Source: an uncultured bacterium
Lineage (GTDB): Bacteria; Cyanobacteriota; Vampirovibrionia; Gastranaerophilales; Gastranaerophilaceae
Direction of reading: 5' to 3'
NCBI GenBank assembly: GCA_950022695.1
Contig: CATLLN010000001.1
Location: 512,539-576,538, forward strand
DNA length: 64,000 nucleotides
Shown here: positions 43,982 to 50,262 of the stretch, in pieces
Numbering within the stretch: position 1 is the stretch's first letter
Layout of the letters: each line of letters begins with the position of its first letter
Position numbers and translations under genes: made by a program
The notes under the pieces: model-generated
Databases searched by the model: none
Seen by the model: only the letters and a program-made list of their open reading frames with translations
What the model was told of the DNA's origin: nothing

Positions 43982-44956
43982 TTATACACACTGAACTGAG
44001 TTTTCTTTTCTTATGTACTCAATATATTCTAAGATTTTATTATAATCGTCTTCAATAACCATAACTCCACGGATTTTTGAAGCATTTCTAATTCCTGCAA
44101 TATAGTAAGGGTAAAATTTTCTAAAAAACTTTATTGCTACAGCTTCTCCACGTAATTTGATTTCTTCATCAAGATGCCATTTCATCATATCAAGTTTTTC
44201 ATCCAAAGATGGTTCAGGGAGTTTTTCTCCGGTTTTAAGATAATGTGCAACGCGTCCTATTAATGTCGGGTCACCAAGTATTCCTCTGCCTATTGCAATT
44301 CCGTCAGCCTTACTTTTTTCCAGGCATTCAACAGCAGTTTCAATTGATGTTATATCTCCGTTAGCAAAAACCGGCACATCTACATTCTCTTTCAGCAGGC
44401 GGATTTTTTCCCAATCTGCTTTCCCTGCATAAAACTGTGAGCGGGTTCTGCCGTGAATTGTTATAAATTCTGCTCCGGCTTCTTGCATTTGCTGGCCAAA
44501 TTCTACAAAATTCATCTCATCTGCAGTGTACCCAAGACGAAATTTTACACTTACAGGTTTATTAGTACCTTCTTTAACCGCTTTTACAAGGTCAGCAGCA
44601 AGTGATGGGTTACGCATTAAGGCTGCTCCGTCCTGACCTTTTACGACTTTATTAACAGGACATCCCATATTTATATCAAGCATATCTGCAAATTGAGTTA
44701 GATATTGTGAAGCACCTCTCATTAGATGAGGTTTGTGACCGTTTATTTGATAAACTATCGGGTGGTGTGTTTCATCAAGTTTAGTGATTTCTGTTCGAAC
44801 ATTTTGAGCCAAAAATTCAGAACTAATCATCTCGGTTGTTAAAAGTGCATCCGGTGCATATTTTCTTACAAGCGAACGCAAGACATAATCAGTTATACCT
44901 GCCATTGGAGCAAGTGAAACTTTGCTTTGTATTAAGTTTTGAACTCTATTTTGCAT
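43982..44956 (-). CDS. dus: tRNA-dihydrouridine synthase
   Basis: A 324-residue FMN-dependent TIM-barrel enzyme that reduces uridines in the tRNA D-arm. Motifs: VSLAPMAGITDYVLRSL (about 13-29), MLDINMGCPVNKVVKGQDGAALMRNP with the catalytic cysteine (about 91-116), VSVKFRLGY, TIHGRTRSQFYAGKADW (about 166-182) and FANGDI with GIAIGRGILGDP (FMN phosphate site). It is most like the DusB branch. The start codon lies in the end of the TPR gene (overlap 11 bases), so they are co-expressed. Confidence 0.95.
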   Translation of the reverse strand: MQNRVQNLIQSKVSLAPMAGITDYVLRSLVRKYAPDALLTTEMISSEFLAQNVRTEITKLDETHHPIVYQINGHKPHLMRGASQYLTQFADMLDINMGCPVNKVVKGQDGAALMRNPSLAADLVKAVKEGTNKPVSVKFRLGYTADEMNFVEFGQQMQEAGAEFITIHGRTRSQFYAGKADWEKIRLLKENVDVPVFANGDITSIETAVECLEKSKADGIAIGRGILGDPTLIGRVAHYLKTGEKLPEPSLDEKLDMMKWHLDEEIKLRGEAVAIKFFRKFYPYYIAGIRNASKIRGVMVIEDDYNKILEYIEYIRKENSVQCV

Positions 44957-47075
44957 ATTCCTTTAATTCTTCGGCGCGGGCTTTAGCATATTGCTTGTAT
45001 TCATCATCCTGAACCTCTGAATTTGCGTATGCTGTGTAATATGTATATGCATCTTTGTATTTACCCATTGCATCATAGTCAGAAGCTATTAAGTAATTAC
45101 AAATAGTAAATTCATTATTCAGGCTGTAAGCTTTTTTAAGATCAGCAATTGCTTCATTGCGTTTTTCTTTTGTATCATAAATCATACCACGATAATATAA
45201 TGCGTATGAATTTTGTGAATCTTTTGATAACAATTCGTTAAATTTCACAAGGCTTTCATCTAAATTATTTGCTTCATATAAAGCAATAGCATCGTTAAGT
45301 AGATTAGCCCTGTCTGATTCGTCTATAGATTTTAGATATTCTGCTGCTTGTTTATTGTTTTTATTAAAAGCAAGTGATTTTTGTAAGTATTCTTTTGCAT
45401 TTGCATAATCTTCGTTTTCACCGTACAGGCATGCAATGTAGTATGCAATATCAGAATCTACAGGTTTTAGTTCAAGTGCTTTTTTATAATATGTAATAGC
45501 GTTAGCTCTATCTCCAAGTTCTTGATATGATGTTGCAGCACCAATCATAGTATCAACTGTTGCAGGTGTTACTGATAAGTAATATTTTATCGCGTTGTGA
45601 TAATCCTTATTGTTGTAAGCTTCAGCTGCTTTTGTTAATTGATTATCTGTTTTCATTGAAGATATATTTTTTACTGTAGATGCTATTGATGATTCTTTAG
45701 GAAATTTTGCTTGTGCTGATTTTAATGTTGTAAGTGCTCCATCAAAATCATTTCCTTGAGCTTGAGCTAAAGCAAGGTTTACAAAAATCTCAGGATTCTT
45801 GCTATTAGTTTTTATAGCTGCATTATACATATATATAGCATTGTCGATTTTTCCGTTTTTGTGTAATTCGATAGCGTAATCATACAATACATCTGCAGGA
45901 TTCATATTTGCCATGTTAGAATTTACGTAATCCACAAATTGTTCAGGAGTCATAGTTTTTTTAGCACTTTCTACCATTTGAGCTTTTAGGTAGTCGTTGT
46001 TCGGGTCAAGCGCCATGACTTTTTTAAACCCTTCTTGAGCAATTTTTGAATCTCCAAGTTTATCATAGCATTGTGCTCTATACAGGTTGGCATTAACATT
46101 GTTCGGATAAAGTATTAGAACTGATTCATACGCTTTAATTGCAGTTTTGTAATCTCCTTTTTGCTGATATAAAGTTCCGGTGTTAATTCTTGTATTAATA
46201 TTTGAAGGGTCAAGAGTTTCAGCTTGTTTATAATACGATAAAGCTTCATCCAGTCTGCCTTCTTTTTGTAAAATTGCCCCCATATTTGCGTTTAAATTTG
46301 CATTATTTGGTGATGCTGTAAGTTTTTTCTTGAATGTTCTTTCAAGTGTATATAATAAGTCTTTATTATCAGCTGTAGTTCTTGCAAGTACAAAGCTGTA
46401 TTCGTTTAATGCTTCATCTGATGAACCCAGGTTATCCAGAATTTTTGCATATGCAAGTCTTATGTTTAAATCGTTAGGTGCAACAGCTGTGGCTTTTTTA
46501 TAATATTCAGCGGCTTTTGGTTCGTTACCTAAAATTTTCATAATACTTGCAACTTGTTCAAAGCTGTCTTTTTGCAGGTTTTTACTTCCCAATGCTTGCA
46601 TAAATTCATAAGCTGCCGCAGGGAAATTCCCCTCTGCACGTAGCTTCTTAGCGTAATTAAATCTGCCTTCAGGTGACATATCAAATTTGCTTATATTAAG
46701 GCAATTGCTAAGATTTTTTTGATTACTTATAATTGAAGAATGTGAATTTTGAATTTGGGTTTCTGTTGCCGGATAATACATTAAATAAAATAATGCACTT
46801 CTAAAATCATTTGCCGCCTTTTCATAAGCTTTATCTTTTGTTGCATATTCAGCCCCTCTTGAAATATACGCGTTAATGATACCGACACGAGCCGAGTTAT
46901 CAAGGTAATTTATTCTCAACGCGCTTTTAAATTCAGTAATTGCTCCTGAATATTGATATTGTGACATGTAGCTTTGCCCTAAATCAAAGTGTTCTTTAAA
47001 ATCCGCAAATGCACATCCGCCCAGTAAACAGGTAATTACAGATATTTTTGCAAGAGTAACTAATGTATTTTTCAT
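44946..47075 (-). CDS. TPR-repeat lipoprotein
   Basis: A 709-residue protein. The signal peptide ends in a lipobox, LLGGC, with Cys21 as the lipidation site, so it is anchored in a membrane facing the periplasm. The rest is almost entirely tetratricopeptide repeats, roughly fifteen of them (for example YSGAITEFKSALRINYLD, AISYYKQAETLDPSNIN-type, AITYYKKALELKPVDSD). Such solenoids scaffold protein complexes, often pilus assembly (PilF/PilW-like) or outer-membrane machinery; it is much longer than those. GGGAGC precedes the ATG. Leads an operon with dus. Confidence 0.9.
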   Translation of the reverse strand: MKNTLVTLAKISVITCLLGGCAFADFKEHFDLGQSYMSQYQYSGAITEFKSALRINYLDNSARVGIINAYISRGAEYATKDKAYEKAANDFRSALFYLMYYPATETQIQNSHSSIISNQKNLSNCLNISKFDMSPEGRFNYAKKLRAEGNFPAAAYEFMQALGSKNLQKDSFEQVASIMKILGNEPKAAEYYKKATAVAPNDLNIRLAYAKILDNLGSSDEALNEYSFVLARTTADNKDLLYTLERTFKKKLTASPNNANLNANMGAILQKEGRLDEALSYYKQAETLDPSNINTRINTGTLYQQKGDYKTAIKAYESVLILYPNNVNANLYRAQCYDKLGDSKIAQEGFKKVMALDPNNDYLKAQMVESAKKTMTPEQFVDYVNSNMANMNPADVLYDYAIELHKNGKIDNAIYMYNAAIKTNSKNPEIFVNLALAQAQGNDFDGALTTLKSAQAKFPKESSIASTVKNISSMKTDNQLTKAAEAYNNKDYHNAIKYYLSVTPATVDTMIGAATSYQELGDRANAITYYKKALELKPVDSDIAYYIACLYGENEDYANAKEYLQKSLAFNKNNKQAAEYLKSIDESDRANLLNDAIALYEANNLDESLVKFNELLSKDSQNSYALYYRGMIYDTKEKRNEAIADLKKAYSLNNEFTICNYLIASDYDAMGKYKDAYTYYTAYANSEVQDDEYKQYAKARAEELKEYAK

Positions 47076-47166
47076 GTTTGCTCCCTTTTAGCCACTATTT
47101 TATTACAACTTTGATTTTCTGTATATACACAACAGTCTAATTGTAAATTTCTGTATAGTAAAACAA

Positions 47167-47200
47167 AAAGAGTAAGATATGTGATTTATCTTACTCTTTT
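47167..47200 (-). terminator. terminator of the 47-residue gene
   Basis: AAAAGAGTAAGATA / TATCTTACTCTTTT, a 14-bp stem with a 6-7-base loop, 20 bases downstream of the small minus-strand gene's stop. It would work on both strands. Confidence 0.88.
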
Positions 47201-47220
47201 ATTTAGTACATTTTTAGGTA

Positions 47221-47364
47221 TTAAATGTTAAAATCTTTCACAGAAATAAAATTTAAACACTCGTCAAATAGTGTTTGCAGTGGCTGTGTGATATCAATCT
47301 CCATAGTTTCTGCTCTTGACACTTCCATAGATGCTACAATTGCTTCAGTCTGTGATTTTTCCAT
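47221..47364 (-). CDS. 47-residue acidic small protein
   Basis: A short minus-strand gene with a good SD (AAGGAG, 10 bases before the ATG) and a strong terminator 20 bases after its stop, so it looks like a genuine monocistronic gene. The peptide begins MEKSQTEAIVASMEVSRAET and ends VKDFNI; it is acidic, soluble and has one cysteine near residue 38. No family recognised. The opposing longer + strand frame has no SD and runs against the transcript. The 250 bases between it and infC show only AT-rich sequence and the infC promoter. Confidence 0.6.
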   Translation of the reverse strand: MEKSQTEAIVASMEVSRAETMEIDITQPLQTLFDECLNFISVKDFNI

Positions 47365-47616
47365 ACTTAAATGCTCCTTATTTAATTATTTTCGGGTAAA
47401 TATCCTTAATCTTGACAAATTAGTTATCGGAAGATTTTATCTAAAACTTTAATTAAAATTTTAATTTGTATTTGTCTATACACTCAAAACTATATATATA
47501 GCTGTTATCTGGCTTGTAACAAAACTTAATAATGGTTTAATGTTACACTATAGCTTTATTTTTATTTTTATGTTATAGTGAACACGTAGTATAACTTTAA
47601 TATAGGAGATAAAAAA

Positions 47617-48159
47617 ATAGCTAACGATACTAGATCCCAAAGGGATAAGGACAAAACAATAATGAATGAACGTATTCGTTCAAAAGAAGTAAGATTAATT
47701 GACGATAAAGGAACAAATCACGGTGTAGTTCCAACATCAAAAGCACTTAGTATGGCAGAAGATGCCGGTTTAGATTTAGTATTGATTAGCCCAAACCAGG
47801 CTCCACCGGTTGCAAAAATTCTTGATTACGGCAAGTATAAATATGAAATGGCTAAAAAAGCCAAAGAAGCTAAGAAAAAACAACACGTAGTTGAAGTTAA
47901 AGAAGTAAAAGTTCGTTATAAAATTGATGTACATGATTATGAAGTTCGTATAAAAAGTGTTAGGAAGTTTATTGCACAAGGTAATAAAGTTAAAATCGTA
48001 GTAATGCTTCGTGGTCGTGAAATGCAACATTCTAACTTAGCTTTTGAACTTGCAAATAGATTTCTTGCGGATTTGGAAAATGATCCGATACAAGTTGAAA
48101 AGAAACCTCAGCTTGAAGGTAGAAATGTTACATTATACTTAGCTCCTCAAGCATCATAA
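47617..48159 (+). CDS. infC: translation initiation factor IF-3, apparent AUA start
   Basis: IF-3 prevents premature subunit joining and proofreads start codons. The N-domain NERIRSKEVRLIDDKG, LDYGKYKYE linker and C-domain (KEVKVRYKIDVHDYEVRIK, VVMLRGREM) are clear. The first ATG (47662) has no SD, but AGGAG (47604-47608) lies 8 bases before an in-frame ATA at 47617, which adds 15 residues (ANDTRSQRDKDKTIM...) of the type that precede NERIR in other IF-3 proteins, for 180 residues. A rare start codon is the rule for infC in Enterobacteria (AUU), where IF-3 represses its own synthesis. rpmI/rplT do not follow; tRNA-Phe does. Confidence 0.9.
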   Translation: MANDTRSQRDKDKTIMNERIRSKEVRLIDDKGTNHGVVPTSKALSMAEDAGLDLVLISPNQAPPVAKILDYGKYKYEMAKKAKEAKKKQHVVEVKEVKVRYKIDVHDYEVRIKSVRKFIAQGNKVKIVVMLRGREMQHSNLAFELANRFLADLENDPIQVEKKPQLEGRNVTLYLAPQAS

Positions 48160-48261
48160 TAAATAATTATTCTGTTTTGAAAAATAAAAGTTCTTGACTT
48201 TAAACTTTGAGCACATATAATAAAAGACGTAGCCAACATGGTTACACAAAACAGAATACTA

Positions 48262-48337
48262 GCCGCAATAGCTCAGTTGGTAGAGCAAGGGACTGAAAAT
48301 CCCTGTGTCCTTGGTTCAATTCCGAGTTGCGGCACCA
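48262..48337 (+). tRNA. tRNA-Phe (GAA), integration target
   Basis: A 76-nt cloverleaf. Acceptor GCCGCAA / TTGCGGC, discriminator A, CCA encoded; anticodon stem GGGA/TCCC around CTGAAAA (anticodon GAA); T-arm GGTTCAATTCC. From base 48291 (anticodon stem) onward it is part of the 92-bp repeat that bounds the integrated element. Confidence 0.97.
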
Positions 48338-48382
48338 TTTAAAAGATAAGTATAACGAGGGTTTTAACCCTCGTTTCTTTTT
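48291..48382 (+). repeat. attL-type direct repeat (92 bp) within tRNA-Phe
   Basis: From GACTGAAAATCCC in the anticodon arm through the tRNA 3' end, the short spacer and the terminator hairpin to TCTTTTT. Identical to 57591-57682. Confidence 0.95.
48354..48382 (+). terminator. terminator of tRNA-Phe
   Basis: AACGAGGGTT / AACCCTCGTT with a two-base loop followed by TCTTTTT, 16 bases after the tRNA CCA. It is duplicated at 57654-57682. Confidence 0.92.
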
Positions 48383-48403
48383 GGCTTAATTGCCAATAAA
48401 TGC

Positions 48404-48425
48404 AAAATGGTACAATAATGGTACA
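48404..48425 (+). repeat. paired ATGGTACA repeats, left end (candidate integrase arm site)
   Basis: Two ATGGTACA octamers with an 11-base period (ATGGTACAATAATGGTACA), 22 bases inside the left repeat. The same 22-base unit recurs at 57453-57474 near the right end, in the same orientation. Tandem short sites on both flanks are typical of arm-type integrase or Xis binding sites. Confidence 0.65.
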
Positions 48426-48531
48426 GTTGGTTTTGAAAAAATATTTAACTTTACATATCTTCATGAAGAAGTTTTAATTTGCATATTAAATTCTTTTTAT
48501 AATATTTGTTCATTGATTTTATTTTTTATAT

Positions 48532-48557
48532 AGGGGGGTAACAGTCGAATACCCCCT
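48532..48557. repeat. GC hairpin AGGGGG / CCCCCT
   Basis: AGGGGGG and CCCCCT are separated by 13 bases in an AT-rich gap upstream of the HD gene. It may be a regulatory hairpin or protein site. The rest of 48338-48654 holds the arm-type repeat and the promoter of the HD gene; no other gene is seen. Confidence 0.35.
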
Positions 48558-48654
48558 AGCAAATATTTTTCATCTTATATCTGGTTTATAGATGTATACA
48601 CGAGGCTTTTTTGTAACCCTTTATAAATTTAAAGCAACAGGTTATAATATAAAT

Positions 48655-49212
48655 ATGAATGTTTCGGAATTGTTTAAACAACAAAACTTTGAGAATATAA
48701 AAGATGAATACTTAAAATGGTCTGCCATTCTTGAGCAAGATATAACTTTTTCGCTAAAAAATTCTAAAGACCATACAAAAGAACATTCTAAACGTGTGTT
48801 ATTGTTTTCATTACTTATGTCTGAAAAACTAGGATTATCCTATTTTGATAGGGAAACTTTGTGTATAGCTTCTATATTTCACGATACAAGACGACAAAAT
48901 GATTGGTTGGATGTAGGACACGGATATCAGGCAGCAAAATATTATAAGCAATTTTGCAAAGATAATAATTTGGACTTTAATAAGTCTGTATTCATAATAA
49001 TGGCTTATCATGATGTTGAAGATGATACAGCAATAGTAGATATTGATAAGTTTCAAATTCAAAATGCGACAATGTTATACAGAGTGTTTAAAGATTCGGA
49101 TGCTTTAGATAGATTTAGATTTGGCGAAGATAATCTTGAACTATCAATGCTTAGATTTCAGGAATCGAAGTCTTTAATAAATTTTGCCAGATGTTTAAAT
49201 TTAATGTTATAG
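48655..49212 (+). CDS. HD-domain phosphohydrolase-like protein (element cargo)
   Basis: A 185-residue protein from the ATG at 48655. HD-superfamily ligands are visible: H-x-x-x-H (HTKEHSKRVLLFS, about 37-49), the H-D pair in SIFHDTRR (about 75-82), H in GHGYQAA and D in DSDALDRFRF (about 150). These enzymes hydrolyse nucleotides or cyclic nucleotides; the substrate is unknown, though nucleotide-depleting HD proteins occur in mobile-element defence. TATAAT (48643-48648) ends 6 bases before the ATG and there is no SD, so the mRNA is probably leaderless. An ATG 21 codons upstream lies before that box and is rejected. Confidence 0.75.
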   Translation: MNVSELFKQQNFENIKDEYLKWSAILEQDITFSLKNSKDHTKEHSKRVLLFSLLMSEKLGLSYFDRETLCIASIFHDTRRQNDWLDVGHGYQAAKYYKQFCKDNNLDFNKSVFIIMAYHDVEDDTAIVDIDKFQIQNATMLYRVFKDSDALDRFRFGEDNLELSMLRFQESKSLINFARCLNLML

Positions 49213-49249
49213 AGTGGGGTGTTTGCAATATTTATTCAAGGCTTTATAG

Positions 49250-49276
49250 TATCATATACGAATAACATATATGATA
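49250..49276. promoter_or_regulatory. inverted repeat in the element's non-coding region
   Basis: A perfect 9-bp inverted repeat TATCATATA-N9-TATATGATA, just downstream of the HD gene. In the 323-base gene-free stretch 49213-49535 there is also a hairpin AAAAGCAG / CTGCTTTT (49327-49358, possible terminator of the HD gene) and a second hairpin at 49459-49485. It could be an operator, an origin or a transfer site; nothing decides between them. Confidence 0.4.
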
Positions 49277-49458
49277 AAAATACATTGTTTTCGTAGATAA
49301 ATAATGTACATTTTTATATGAACAACAAAAAGCAGCGGGCGGAACCCTTACTGCTTTTCATAGTTTTATACATTATAATAATATTATATTAAAAGAAAAC
49401 GTGCTCAAGACAATATTATATTGTAGTATAATCCCCATTTAATATTTGTACGTTAATT

Positions 49459-49485
49459 TAACACCTTGCAAGGTGTTATTTTTAT
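49459..49485 (+). terminator. hairpin with T-rich tail
   Basis: TAACACCTT / AAGGTGTTA with a two-base loop, followed by TTTTTAT on the + strand. A TATAAT box lies about 35 bases upstream, so a very short transcript could end here. On the minus strand the T run is missing, so it is a poor terminator for the gene at 49536. Confidence 0.45.
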
Positions 49486-49535
49486 ATCTGTTTGATAGTA
49501 AATTTATACCTTGTAAAAAAACTAAATATTATAGT

Positions 49536-49820
49536 CTATATCTTAAACCTATTTCTATCAATTACAAATTTTTCCAAGCAGTCAAAACCACCATTTCTAT
49601 TTTTTACTTTTCTAGAACCTAATAAATTTATTTTGATGAGTCTTCTAATTGCTTTGTGGATAGTTGATTTGCTTACATTAAATAAGCTTGCTAGTTGATT
49701 TTCGCTGCGAATTAGTTTTTCTTTAAAATTTAATGTATAAGAAAATATAAGTAATTCAATTGGTGATAGTTTATACTCTTGAGCTATCCCATTGTAAATT
49801 ATAAAATAATCTTTTCGCAT
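49536..49820 (-). CDS. winged-helix DNA-binding protein (element)
   Basis: A 94-residue protein from the ATG at 49820 (AGGAG, 9 bases upstream). The pattern LSPIELLIFSYTLNF, then ENQLASLFNVSKSTIHKAIRRLIKINLLG and a basic wing (SRKVKNRNGG), is the MarR/replication-initiator style winged helix used by many mobile elements for regulation or replication. It follows the excisionase-like gene by one base and shares its transcript, hence also the riboswitch. Confidence 0.75.
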   Translation of the reverse strand: MRKDYFIIYNGIAQEYKLSPIELLIFSYTLNFKEKLIRSENQLASLFNVSKSTIHKAIRRLIKINLLGSRKVKNRNGGFDCLEKFVIDRNRFKI

Positions 49821-49821
49821 T

Positions 49822-50034
49822 TTATACATCTCCTTTCTGTTGTTCTTCAAGCCATTCAAAAAATGCTGTTACATCAATTAAAATTTTTCCACGACGACCG
49901 GTAGGACTAAAGCGCTTGATGACTTTGTTAAAACCATTAGTGTTAGCGTGAAAGATTAAAGCTCTCAATCCTCCCATTGTGAATGCAGGATAAAGTTTGA
50001 TAAATTGTGATAGGGTTATAATTTCTGTTGGCAT
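49822..50034 (-). CDS. excisionase/AlpA-like DNA-binding protein (element)
   Basis: A 70-residue protein. TLSQFIKLYPAFTMGGLRALIFHA (residues 7-30, not written as one motif in any family I can name with certainty), a basic turn FSPTGRRGKILIDVTAFFEWL and an acidic tail match the small HTH proteins that accompany tyrosine integrases and act as excisionases or activators. AGGAGAAAAAAC precedes the ATG. It is the first gene downstream of the SAM riboswitch and its terminator, with nothing between, so its expression should depend on SAM. Xis function is an inference from size, fold and context. Confidence 0.6.
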   Translation of the reverse strand: MPTEIITLSQFIKLYPAFTMGGLRALIFHANTNGFNKVIKRFSPTGRRGKILIDVTAFFEWLEEQQKGDV

Positions 50035-50066
50035 GTTTTTTCTCCTATTTATTTGCCAGTGTCAGT

Positions 50067-50203
50067 AAAATAAAAAGACTCATCTAGTGTAGATGAGCCT
50101 TTTTATTTTTATATTTGCTCATCGTTCTAAGCTTTAGCACCTTGCCTTTAGGTAGGTTGCTGTTCCTTCATCGAGCTTAGTCTCTCCGGAACTCTTTATG
50201 AGT
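50067..50203 (-). ncRNA. SAM-I-superfamily riboswitch with terminator, upstream of the excisionase-like gene
   Basis: The aptamer (50117-50203, minus strand) has the S-box order: P1 CTCAT...ATGAG, AAGAG, P2 GTTCC/GGAAC, P2b loop GACTAAGCTC, GATGAA, AGCAACC, P3, AAGGTGCTAA, then CTTAG, which pairs with CTAAG in the P2b loop to form the pseudoknot. No separate P4 stem is seen, as in SAM-I/IV variants. The expression platform is a perfect 10-bp terminator GGCTCATCTA/TAGATGAGTC with TTTTTATTTT (50067-50099). P1's 3' strand GATGAGC is complementary to the terminator's GCTCATC, the expected antiterminator switch: SAM bound means OFF. Confidence 0.88.
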
Positions 50204-50215
50204 TTTTCTATATAT

Positions 50216-50221
50216 ATTATA
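50216..50221 (-). promoter_or_regulatory. -10 box of the riboswitch transcript
   Basis: TATAAT on the minus strand, about 14 bases before the P1 stem, so transcription would begin right before the aptamer. A weak TTTTTA -35 is upstream. The region to 50262 is otherwise the 3' flank of the autotransporter gene, with no clear terminator for it. Confidence 0.55.
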
Positions 50222-50262
50222 ACATCTGTTTTTATAAAAATTATGGCTAATATTAAGATTTA

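Noticed and set aside
43896-43991. GTG start of the 43287 gene
   Set aside because: It adds 32 residues overlapping dus and hides a good signal peptide that starts at the internal ATG.
47225-47452. 75-codon + strand frame upstream of infC
   Set aside because: No SD, and it runs against the minus-strand 47-codon unit that has both an SD and a terminator.
48532-48557. The G6 run as a third phase-variation tract
   Set aside because: It is only six G, lies outside any coding frame, and pairs with CCCCCT as a hairpin.
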